DNA of 64,000 nt. It comes from an uncultured Saprospiraceae bacterium. Its GTDB lineage: Bacteria; Bacteroidota; Bacteroidia; Chitinophagales; Saprospiraceae. How positions within the stretch are numbered: the stretch's first letter is position 1; every line of letters begins with the position of its first letter. This document shows, in pieces, positions 32,439-41,542 of the stretch. A model generated the notes under the pieces. That model did not search any database. It was given only the letters and a program-made list of their open reading frames with translations, and was not told the DNA's origin. The stretch covers positions 1-64,000 of the forward strand of contig CALDEM010000051.1 in the NCBI GenBank assembly GCA_937942435.1, read 5' to 3'. The translations under genes were made by a program, and so were the position numbers.

Positions 32439-32501
32439 ACTCCTTCTTTCCGATACCATCAGAACCAGTCAATCACCCGCCAAATCTCACAAGAATGTGA
32501 C

Positions 32502-32751
32502 TTCTTAAATAAAGTTGCTCTCATATATCTCCAGAAACAATCTTATGACCGATAGGACAAGCCATACACTGATATTGATCACAATTTGCTTTTTTAAGCT
32601 CTAATAGTGCTTGCGAATCAGCGGCATTTTCATTAGACATTTCTAATTGAGACCAACGCTTTGTGATACCATTAAGTTCTGGCGGAAGGCTTTCTAATAG
32701 TTCAATGGCCTTCTCTCGATGGCTTTCTGATTGTCGATCTGCGCCATACAT
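32502..32751. repeat. Direct repeat copy 2 (intact DUF2851 3' end plus remnant lpxK start)
   Basis: Aligns with 28641-28890; minus strand reads ATG AGA GCA ACT TTA TTT AAG (MRATLFK) versus lpxK MRETLFK. Confidence 0.9.
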
Positions 32752-33798
32752 ATATAGGATCGGTACTATGGCATTGATGATAATAATCGACTGGGTGCCA
32801 GCACCTAAGGTCTTTTTGCGATTAGTTGAAGTACGTTCAAATCGATAGTGATTTTTCCAATAGCCGCCTAATTCTATATGGAGAGATTGTTTGATCTCTT
32901 CTAGATTGTGATTAAAGATTAGCTCATCCAGTCTTGGGATAGCATGTAAGAAAGCTGCAAACTGTGCGATCCTGATGGTTGGGAAAGCAGGTGGTCTGAG
33001 TTTAGAAAACTTCCATTGTACAGCCGTCATGGGCGACAAATTAAACTTGGCCTTTAGAACCTTATATTCTCTGATTAACTCTTCAACATAAGGCTCTTCT
33101 GTTTCCTTAGGAAGCAAACCTGATTGCCCAAATAGCAACGCTTCTATCTGTAGCTTTTGGTCCTTGTGTTTGGCAATGATTGAGTAGGGTATTGTGCGAG
33201 TTAGCGTTGTCATTGCATCAGCATTGACCTTTAATCCAAATGCCCAAGCCAGTCTTAGATAAATCAATTCGTTTAGATCTTGATTGAGATTAGATAACTC
33301 AGAGCTGAGCAGCTTAGCTTTTTGGGTAAGTCGTTGAGCGATTGCTCTTGACTTAGTCGCTTCGCGTATGATCTCTGACGTAGAAGTGATAAGATCTGCG
33401 CAAGGTATCCATGACTGGTTGTTTTGAAGATATTGATACTTGCCGATCAGTCGATGGTTGATACGACCTGTCAACTCTAAACAAGGGATCTTCGTTCCAT
33501 CTTGCAATTGTATAGGACTATCTGCCTCCATGACTACATGCAGAATGACATTCTGATATGCGGGATCATTATCATGACGATGTCTGAGCCAATCAGATGC
33601 TTTCAGATGTATCTCGATATGACCAGCCCAGAGGGTGCCATTGATTTCAACTTTAGCATTGAGAAAGTCTGGACCTGCATCATGATTGTGATGACCATGA
33701 TTTAAGATATGCACAGCTTGTCCATCAGTAGTCTTAAGATTGGACTGGTCGAAACTTTTAGTTTTCCAGATGTAATGGATGAGATCTTCGCGTATCAT
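32521..33798 (-). CDS. DUF2851 family protein
   Basis: 425 aa, MIREDLIHYIWKTKSFD...GHHNHDAGPDFLNAKVEINGTLWAGHIEIH; characteristic Bacteroidota family. Confidence 0.85.
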   Translation of the reverse strand: MIREDLIHYIWKTKSFDQSNLKTTDGQAVHILNHGHHNHDAGPDFLNAKVEINGTLWAGHIEIHLKASDWLRHRHDNDPAYQNVILHVVMEADSPIQLQDGTKIPCLELTGRINHRLIGKYQYLQNNQSWIPCADLITSTSEIIREATKSRAIAQRLTQKAKLLSSELSNLNQDLNELIYLRLAWAFGLKVNADAMTTLTRTIPYSIIAKHKDQKLQIEALLFGQSGLLPKETEEPYVEELIREYKVLKAKFNLSPMTAVQWKFSKLRPPAFPTIRIAQFAAFLHAIPRLDELIFNHNLEEIKQSLHIELGGYWKNHYRFERTSTNRKKTLGAGTQSIIIINAIVPILYMYGADRQSESHREKAIELLESLPPELNGITKRWSQLEMSNENAADSQALLELKKANCDQYQCMACPIGHKIVSGDI

Positions 33799-33956
33799 AT
33801 GAATCTTACTAACAAATTAGTACTTCTTTACGATTACAATCTGTTTTTTGATAAACATTTACTTATTAAATAAAGGGTAGAAGCTTGAGCTTAAAATCTT
33901 AAACCTTTGTACATCAATTGCCCTTATCTTAGCAGATTAAGTCAAAATCAAGAATA

Positions 33957-36767
33957 TTGAAAGACAAAAAGGGAATCGGCATCGTCAATGAGATTCATAT
34001 CAAAGGCGCCAATACCAATAACCTCAAAAACGTAGAGCTCAAACTCCCCAAGAATAAGCTGATTGTTGTAACAGGTGTGTCTGGCTCTGGGAAGTCTTCC
34101 CTTGTTATGGATACCCTATATGCAGAGGGTCAGAGACGCTACGTTGAGAGTATGTCATCTTATGCTCGTCAGTTTTTGGGCAGAATGAAGAAACCTGAGG
34201 TTGACTTTATCAAAGGTATCTCACCAGCGATTGCCATCGAGCAGAAAGTATCATCAAGCAATGCCAGATCTACTGTAGGTTCCTTAACTGAGATATATGA
34301 CTACTTGCGACTGTTGTTTGCTCGCGCGGGCAAGACCATAAGTCCAGTCTCTGGAGAACTGGTGAAACGACACCAAGTAAGTGATGTGGTCGATCATCTC
34401 ATGAAGCAAAAAAAAGGAACAAAGGTGGCCCTATACGCCCCACTGTCTCCATATGATCCAGAACGATTGCTCAAGAAAGAGTTAGAGTTGTTGATGCAGA
34501 AGGGATATACAAGGATCTCTTGGAAAAGAGAGTTGACATACATAGAAGAGTTTTTAGAAAGCAAGACTAAAGAACTAACCAAGCCAGTTGAAAAATCAGC
34601 AAAGCATGTCAATATTCTAATTGATCGATTTGTTGTCAATGAGGATGAAGAAAATCTCAAGCGGATTGCAGATAGTGTTAACACAGCATTTTACGAAGGC
34701 GGGGGAACCAGCATCCTTGATATCATAGATAAAGAGAAAGTAGAGTTCAATAATAAGTTTGAGTTAGATGGTATCACTTTTTTAGAGCCGTCTCCACAAC
34801 TTTTTAATTATAACAATCCTTATGGCGCTTGTAAGAAGTGCGAGGGATATGGGATGGTCCTTGGGATAGATCCAAAGAAAGTAATTCCTAATCATAGTTT
34901 GTCTGTTTACGAAGGTGCGATCGCATGTTGGAAAGGAGAATCGCATGGTAGATGGTTAGATCAGCTGACGTATGCAGCAGATCACTTTGATTTTCCAATT
35001 CATGAGCCATATAAAAACTTATCAAAGGAACAACAAGAGGTGCTTTGGACTGGTAACGAACACTTTGATGGTATCGATGATTTCTTTGAAGCGCTGCAGT
35101 CTAAGAGTTATAAAATCCAAAATCGAGTATTGATCGCTCGTTATCGAGGGCGTACGGTCTGCGCCAAATGTAATGGAGGCAGACTCCGCGAAGAGGCATC
35201 ATATGTCAAAGTTGATACTAAGACCATCAGTGAGTTGATCCACATGCCGATCAACGATCTGAAGACATATATTGACGATATCAAACTTTCTAAATACCAA
35301 GAACAAGTATCAAAACGAATCTTGTTAGAAATTAGAAATCGACTTAATGTCATGAATGATATCGGTCTGTCATATCTCACATTAGATAGACAGGCTTCAA
35401 CACTAAGCGGAGGAGAAACCCAAAGAATAAATCTGACGAGAACATTAGGGAGTAACTTGACGAGCTCGATGTACATCCTAGATGAACCCAGTATCGGCCT
35501 TCACCCCAAGGACACCAACAAACTAATATCCGTCTTGAAAAATCTGCGCGATATGGGTAACACTGTAATCGTCGTTGAGCATGAAGAAGAAGTCATCACA
35601 AGTGCCGACTATCTAGTTGATGTTGGGCCTCAAGCAGGTGTATTCGGAGGGGAGATTGTGTACAATGGTGATTATAAAGATTTAAAAAAGAAGGCAAAAG
35701 GAAGTCTCACTGCTCAATACTTGACAGGCAAGAAATCTATAGCACTCCCAGAACTAAGAAGAAAAACTGTAAATAAAATACAAGTGAACAAGGCTGCTCA
35801 GCACAATTTGAAAGGTATCGATGTGACGATCCCACTTCAAGCTATGACAGTCATAACCGGGGTGTCCGGATCTGGCAAGACTTCACTTGTAAAGCACATT
35901 CTTTATCCAGCGTTACTAAAGGAACTACAGATCAGCCATCCATCTAGTATCGGGAGCTATGAAAGTATAGTCGGTGATCTTAAAACAATAAAGGGGATAG
36001 AGTTTGTCAATCAAAATCCGATCGGCAGATCATCGCGATCTAATCCCATCACATATATAAAAGCGTACGATGAGATTAGAAAACTACTGGTCAAGCAACA
36101 GCTTTCTAAGATACGGGGATATAAGCCCAAGCACTTTTCTTTTAACACAGAAGGAGGCCGATGTGAGAATTGTAAAGGAGACGGGCACAACACTGTAGAG
36201 ATGCAGTTTCTTGCTGATGTAAGGTTGATATGTGAAGATTGTAATGGCAAGAGATTCAAGCCTGAGATATTGGAGGTAAATTATAAGGGCAAAACTATTT
36301 TTGACATCCTCAACATGAGTGTATCTGAAAGTTTAGAGTTCTTTGAGGCCATTCCAAAAATTGTAGATAAAATAAGACCGCTCGAAGATGTTGGATTAGG
36401 TTATGTTAAGTTGGGGCAAGCCTCAAGTACTTTATCAGGAGGAGAAGCACAAAGAGTTAAGCTAGCTTCCTTTTTAGGAAAAGAAAGAACGAGTCATCAG
36501 TTTTTCATTTTTGATGAGCCAACAACAGGTTTGCATTTTGATGATATAAGAAAGTTGTTGACGGCTTTTCAAGCTTTGATAGAGCAAGGTAATACGGTAC
36601 TCATCGTAGAGCACAACATGGAGATCATAAAGTCAGCAGATTGGATTATTGATTTGGGTCCAGTAGGAGGAAAGGATGGAGGCCACCTGGTTTTTCAAGG
36701 CACACCTGAGAACCTTGTCAAAGAAAAGAAGTCATACACAGGCCAGTACTTAAAGAAGAAGTTATAA
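33957..36767 (+). CDS. uvrA: Excinuclease ABC subunit A
   Basis: Two ABC ATPase halves, VTGVSGSGKSSLVMDTLYAEGQRRYVES, zinc motifs CxxC, two LSGGE signatures; TTG start as given. Confidence 0.95.
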   Translation: MKDKKGIGIVNEIHIKGANTNNLKNVELKLPKNKLIVVTGVSGSGKSSLVMDTLYAEGQRRYVESMSSYARQFLGRMKKPEVDFIKGISPAIAIEQKVSSSNARSTVGSLTEIYDYLRLLFARAGKTISPVSGELVKRHQVSDVVDHLMKQKKGTKVALYAPLSPYDPERLLKKELELLMQKGYTRISWKRELTYIEEFLESKTKELTKPVEKSAKHVNILIDRFVVNEDEENLKRIADSVNTAFYEGGGTSILDIIDKEKVEFNNKFELDGITFLEPSPQLFNYNNPYGACKKCEGYGMVLGIDPKKVIPNHSLSVYEGAIACWKGESHGRWLDQLTYAADHFDFPIHEPYKNLSKEQQEVLWTGNEHFDGIDDFFEALQSKSYKIQNRVLIARYRGRTVCAKCNGGRLREEASYVKVDTKTISELIHMPINDLKTYIDDIKLSKYQEQVSKRILLEIRNRLNVMNDIGLSYLTLDRQASTLSGGETQRINLTRTLGSNLTSSMYILDEPSIGLHPKDTNKLISVLKNLRDMGNTVIVVEHEEEVITSADYLVDVGPQAGVFGGEIVYNGDYKDLKKKAKGSLTAQYLTGKKSIALPELRRKTVNKIQVNKAAQHNLKGIDVTIPLQAMTVITGVSGSGKTSLVKHILYPALLKELQISHPSSIGSYESIVGDLKTIKGIEFVNQNPIGRSSRSNPITYIKAYDEIRKLLVKQQLSKIRGYKPKHFSFNTEGGRCENCKGDGHNTVEMQFLADVRLICEDCNGKRFKPEILEVNYKGKTIFDILNMSVSESLEFFEAIPKIVDKIRPLEDVGLGYVKLGQASSTLSGGEAQRVKLASFLGKERTSHQFFIFDEPTTGLHFDDIRKLLTAFQALIEQGNTVLIVEHNMEIIKSADWIIDLGPVGGKDGGHLVFQGTPENLVKEKKSYTGQYLKKKL

Positions 36768-37723
36768 TGGATCTCAATATTGTAATTCTTGACGGACAGT
36801 TGGCTAACCCTGGAGATTTGTCTTGGTCACGTGTTGAAGAGCTAGGCCACTTGACACACTATCCATCTACCAGCAAGGAACAAGTGATAGAAAGGTCGCT
36901 TGAGGCTGATGTACTGATACTCAATAAAATTAGACTGGACAAAGAGCAGTTTGAACAATTACCAAAATTGAAATTGGTCTGTCTACTGGCAACGGGCTAT
37001 GACAACATCAATATCCAAGATGCCAAGTCACATGGTGTGACGGTGTGCAATGCTGTAGCTTATGGTGTAGACTCAGTGGCACAACATGTCTTTGCTTTGA
37101 TACTTGCTGCTACCAATCACATCGCCATGCACAATGCATCCATACAAGCGGGAGAGTGGCATGACCAACAATGGTCTTATACACTAAGTCCGTTAAGGGG
37201 CTTGGCCGGCAAGATATTAGGTATCTATGGTTATGGAAAGATTGGAAAAAGAGTTGCTGACTTAGGACGTGCTTTTGGCATGAATATCCTAGTCAATAGC
37301 CGAAGCGCTCAAACGTTTTCAGATAATACAAAGCAAGTCTCTTTAGAAGAGCTTTTTAAAAATAGTGATGTTATCTCTATGCATGCACCTCTTTCTAATC
37401 AGAACGAAGGAATTATTAATAAGCTACTTCTGAATCAGATGAAAGGCGATGCCATCCTGGTCAACACAGCAAGAGGCGGCCTAATAAATGAAAGAGATCT
37501 CAGAGATCATCTTTTAGATCATCCTAACTTCATTGCTGCACTTGACGTACTAAGTCAAGAGCCTCCGAATAAAAGTCACCCATTGTTAGGATTAGAAAAC
37601 TGTATCCTTACGCCGCACAATGCGTGGGCCAATATTGATGCACGCAAACGATTGATAGAGATAGTCGCAGATAATATCAGAGCTTATACTTCTGGTCGAC
37701 CTATTAATGTTGTTGCAGTTTGA
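36767..37723 (+). CDS. D-2-hydroxyacid dehydrogenase (glycerate dehydrogenase-like)
   Basis: GKILGIYGYGKIGKRVADLGRAFGM, NTARGGLINERDL, LTPHNAWANIDARKRL. Confidence 0.9.
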   Translation: MDLNIVILDGQLANPGDLSWSRVEELGHLTHYPSTSKEQVIERSLEADVLILNKIRLDKEQFEQLPKLKLVCLLATGYDNINIQDAKSHGVTVCNAVAYGVDSVAQHVFALILAATNHIAMHNASIQAGEWHDQQWSYTLSPLRGLAGKILGIYGYGKIGKRVADLGRAFGMNILVNSRSAQTFSDNTKQVSLEELFKNSDVISMHAPLSNQNEGIINKLLLNQMKGDAILVNTARGGLINERDLRDHLLDHPNFIAALDVLSQEPPNKSHPLLGLENCILTPHNAWANIDARKRLIEIVADNIRAYTSGRPINVVAV

Positions 37724-37732
37724 TAGCGTTTT

Positions 37733-38845
37733 TTAAAAACTCCCGCTGTCCACATCTTTTATAAACTTGATCAATCCATTAAAGAAGTTTTCTTGATCGT
37801 CAAATTGTGACAAGTGACTACCATTAGGACAGAGTAGGAATCTTCCATTTTGTACTGTTTCTGAGATCCACTTCATATGCTCTGGGTCCATTGTATCATG
37901 AGTTGCACCGATCGTCAATGTAGGAACCATTAATTCTGGAAGACGATCTTTAACATCCCAATTTTTCAAAGTAGCATCTCCTTTTATTCCAAATTCACTT
38001 GGTCCTTGCATGGTCACATAGACATCAGGATTAAGATGTTTAAAGCCTCTAACGATGGGATCAGGCCAATCTTCAGGCTGCATCCTGATGACATGTCTTG
38101 TATAGTAGTGATTGGTTACAAGTTCGAGATATCTTGGATTGCCATAGTCCTCTTTGTTTTCATATGACATGATCTCTTCAAGCACATCTGCAGGAAGTTT
38201 AGGTGCGAGGACTTCATCAGAATAAGCCATGTAGTCTGGTATCGACGCAACCATGTTAGAGATGATCAGACCTTTGAGGTTCTTCTGATATTTTAGTGCG
38301 TACTCCATCCCTAGAATGCCTCCCCAAGACTGACCATAGAGATAAAAGTTATCCTTATCGAGACCCAGAGCGATTCTTACTTGCTCTACTTCTTCGACAA
38401 AGCGTGGTAAGTCCCAAAGACTCAAGTCATCGGGCTGATCACTATAGTATGATCCGAGTTGATCATAATAGTAGTATTCGATATTCTCTTGAGGGAAGTA
38501 ACCATCAAAACATTCGTAGATCTCATGCGTCATACCTGGTCCACCATGTAGTAGTAAGACTTTCATAGTTGGATTATTGCCTACTCGCTTTGTCCATACT
38601 TTAAATGTTCCTTTAGGTGTTTCTATATCAATCATCTTCACACCACCCATAAATCTATCTTCTTTACCAGAGTTGTCCAGATATGTTAGCGCATCTGATA
38701 GATCTGTTACAGAAGGTGTGGGTGCTTGACAATTAGAAAAAATAAAGCATAGAATGAAAGTATATAGAGAACACTTCATAGTAGAGTTTCTTTTTGTATC
38801 ACTCAAGATAGCCTTATTCTCTCTATGCCAACTATATTTCAACAT
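37733..38845 (-). CDS. Proline iminopeptidase-like alpha/beta hydrolase
   Basis: LLLHGGPGMTHEIYE, YLYGQSWGGILGMEYAL, catalytic His near CPNGSHLSQFDD. Confidence 0.87.
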   Translation of the reverse strand: MLKYSWHRENKAILSDTKRNSTMKCSLYTFILCFIFSNCQAPTPSVTDLSDALTYLDNSGKEDRFMGGVKMIDIETPKGTFKVWTKRVGNNPTMKVLLLHGGPGMTHEIYECFDGYFPQENIEYYYYDQLGSYYSDQPDDLSLWDLPRFVEEVEQVRIALGLDKDNFYLYGQSWGGILGMEYALKYQKNLKGLIISNMVASIPDYMAYSDEVLAPKLPADVLEEIMSYENKEDYGNPRYLELVTNHYYTRHVIRMQPEDWPDPIVRGFKHLNPDVYVTMQGPSEFGIKGDATLKNWDVKDRLPELMVPTLTIGATHDTMDPEHMKWISETVQNGRFLLCPNGSHLSQFDDQENFFNGLIKFIKDVDSGSF

Positions 38846-40220
38846 TCTTCCACTTTCCTTTTTTGAAAGTGAAAATAGCCATGCCGGCTAAAATTGTAGA
38901 AGAAACAGCAATGGATACAAATATGCCTGTTGATTGTAAACTCGTGTAATGTGCTAGATAATATGCCAGCGGCAATTGTATCAACCAAAATGCTATGACA
39001 TTTAAAAAGGTAGGTGTATAAGTATCACCAGCACCGTTGAATGCTTGGCCAATCACCATCTCATATGCGTAGAACACATAGCCTGCGAAAATTATTCTTA
39101 AGGCAAGAACACCATTTCTAATTACTTCAGGGTCCTCGGTAAATATCCTCATCACTGGATGAGCGAAAATTATAAAAACAATAGAAATCCCTAATAACAA
39201 AAGCATGTTATAATAAGATGCTTTCCAAACAGTTTGCTCAGCTCGATCTGGTTGTCCTGCACCGAGATTTTGACCAACAAGTGTTGCTGCAGCCATCGCA
39301 ACACCCCAAGAAGGTAGAATGGTGAATGCGATGATTCTAAATGATATGGTATAAGCCGCTAACATCTTGCTACCAAAGGTGGCAACAATTGTAATCATCA
39401 AGATCCAACTAGATGACGTGATGAGGTGTTGACCTGCAGAACCTCCTGTCACTTGGAGTAGTCTCCCTATAGTCGACCATATCACTTTGACATTAGACCA
39501 AGTCAATGTGATGATGGCTTTACCATTGATGAGATGATAGACCTGATATAATACACCCATCCCACGACCGATACAAGTTGCAATTGCCGCACCCTTAAAA
39601 CCTAACTCAGGAAATGGCCCTAAACCAAAGATCAAGCAAGGATCAAGTATGATATTGATACCATTGGCAAGGATGAGCGTGCGCATGGCGATGGCTGCAT
39701 CTCCTGCACCACGAAAGATGCCATTGATGGCAAAGAGCAACATCAGGACGACATTAAATGTCAACATGATTCGTGTGTAAGGAGTGCCCTGTGCCACTAA
39801 CTTCTCAGACCCACCAAGAAGTCTCAACAAGTCAGGGGCATAATAATATCCACTCACTCCAATAAGAGCAGAGAAGAACAGTGTAATGAGTAAAGATTGA
39901 AATGCAGCATCACCCGCTTCTTTAGGTTTGCCTTCACCGATGCGACGGGAGACCATAGCAGTAGCAGCCATGCTGATGCCTAAGGCTAATGACATAACTA
40001 CAAAGAGAGAAGTCTCAGTTAGTCCTATAGTAGCTAGATATTCTTCATTGTCAAGCCGTGATACGAAGAAAGCATCGCAGATAGCAAATAATGCTTCCAT
40101 CGACATCTCAAGGACGACCGGTATAGATAGTAAGAATAGCGCGCGCTCCAATGAACCAGAAGTGAAGTCTTTTTCTTCACCTTTAACAGCTATCCAGAAA
40201 TATTCTATAATCTTCTTCAA
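38832..40220 (-). CDS. MATE family efflux transporter
   Basis: 462 aa, 12 TM-like, LGLTETSLFVVMSLALGISMAATAMVSRRIGEGKPKEAGDAA. Confidence 0.9.
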   Translation of the reverse strand: MKKIIEYFWIAVKGEEKDFTSGSLERALFLLSIPVVLEMSMEALFAICDAFFVSRLDNEEYLATIGLTETSLFVVMSLALGISMAATAMVSRRIGEGKPKEAGDAAFQSLLITLFFSALIGVSGYYYAPDLLRLLGGSEKLVAQGTPYTRIMLTFNVVLMLLFAINGIFRGAGDAAIAMRTLILANGINIILDPCLIFGLGPFPELGFKGAAIATCIGRGMGVLYQVYHLINGKAIITLTWSNVKVIWSTIGRLLQVTGGSAGQHLITSSSWILMITIVATFGSKMLAAYTISFRIIAFTILPSWGVAMAAATLVGQNLGAGQPDRAEQTVWKASYYNMLLLLGISIVFIIFAHPVMRIFTEDPEVIRNGVLALRIIFAGYVFYAYEMVIGQAFNGAGDTYTPTFLNVIAFWLIQLPLAYYLAHYTSLQSTGIFVSIAVSSTILAGMAIFTFKKGKWKNVEI

Positions 40221-40303
40221 CTCAACTTAATGTTATCATTGCGAAGATACTTAGGTTATGATGCCACGATGTTTATTAATTCACTTTGCTACCTTGTCTC
40301 TTG

Positions 40304-41419
40304 ATGAAAGTGGCTGTTAATGGGAGATTTTTGTTGCCTCGATTAGAAGGGATCGGTCATTACACATATCAGTTGTTGGATCATATGTCTTTGCAACATC
40401 CAGAGGATGACTATCATGTGATTGTCGATAGAGATATCCGCATGCCTTTTATGGATCGGCCTAATGTCATTCGCCATGTCTTATCGCCACCAACTAGACA
40501 TCCATTGTTATGGTACATTTGGTTTGAGTGGAGGATTCCTACTTTACTTAAAAAGATAGGATCGGATGTCTTCTTTTCTCCTGATGGGTTTTTGTCGCTC
40601 AGCACAGATTGTCCAACTGTACTGACGATACATGATCTCGCATATCTTCATTATCCAGAAGGTACACAGCGATCACATTTGACATATTTACGTAAGTATA
40701 TGCCACAGTTCATACAGCGGGCAGATGAAGTGGTAGCGGTCTCACAGTTTACCGCTGATGATATCAAGATGCAGTTCGCTGATCAGTCATCAAAGGTCAC
40801 TAAGATTCATAATGGCGTCTCGGATGATTTTGGTCCGTTAGACGAAGCAACACAGATCGCTTGCCGCAAATATTATACACAAGGAAAGCCTTACTTCATC
40901 TATGTTGGGTCGATACATCCTCGCAAAAATGTAGGTTCTTTGATTAGGGCTTTTAATCGATACATCGAGAAGACTGGAGATGATACTTTTCTTGTTTTGG
41001 CTGGAAGAATGGCGTGGAAATCAGAAGATGCGACTAAAGCCTTAGAGAAATCTCCATATGCTGATCAGATCATACGGATATCAGATATAGATGGCAAAGT
41101 GCCTGAACTGATAGCCTCTGCAGAAGCTCTCTGTTATATATCCTTGTTTGAGGGATTTGGTCTGCCCGTATTAGAGGCTATGGCCTGCGGCACGGTAGTC
41201 ATAACATCTGAGGGTTCTCCCATGCAAGAAGTCTGTGGTGACTTAGCCTCCTATGTGGATGCCGAGGATATTGACTCTATATGTGATGCTATGATACATG
41301 TACAATCTCAGGACAAGGAGTCCATCAAAGAAAAATTAAGATTGAGGGCCAGTGAGTTTTCGTGGGAGAAAGCGTCTATCTTGCTACACAAGCGTCTGTC
41401 TCACATAGCTCAGGCGTAG
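40304..41419 (+). CDS. Glycosyltransferase family 4
   Basis: YVGSIHPRKNVGSLIRAFNRY, EGFGLPVLEAMACGTVVITSEGSPMQEVCGDLA; start moved to ATG 40304. Confidence 0.87.
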   Translation: MKVAVNGRFLLPRLEGIGHYTYQLLDHMSLQHPEDDYHVIVDRDIRMPFMDRPNVIRHVLSPPTRHPLLWYIWFEWRIPTLLKKIGSDVFFSPDGFLSLSTDCPTVLTIHDLAYLHYPEGTQRSHLTYLRKYMPQFIQRADEVVAVSQFTADDIKMQFADQSSKVTKIHNGVSDDFGPLDEATQIACRKYYTQGKPYFIYVGSIHPRKNVGSLIRAFNRYIEKTGDDTFLVLAGRMAWKSEDATKALEKSPYADQIIRISDIDGKVPELIASAEALCYISLFEGFGLPVLEAMACGTVVITSEGSPMQEVCGDLASYVDAEDIDSICDAMIHVQSQDKESIKEKLRLRASEFSWEKASILLHKRLSHIAQA

Positions 41420-41542
41420 TAATGCCAAGTGTCCTATGATGCGATAAGCATATTGTCTAGATAAGTGTTGGTTTGCCCCCGATTGGTGAGTATATTACGA
41501 CCTACATTTTTAAGTTGGTTTTTAAATGATAAAAGCTGATTT

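Noticed and set aside
28641-32751. Classical insertion sequence or transposon
   Set aside because: No transposase, no terminal inverted repeats, and the flanking duplication (~250 bp) is far too long for a target-site duplication; reported instead as an unexplained insertion/duplication
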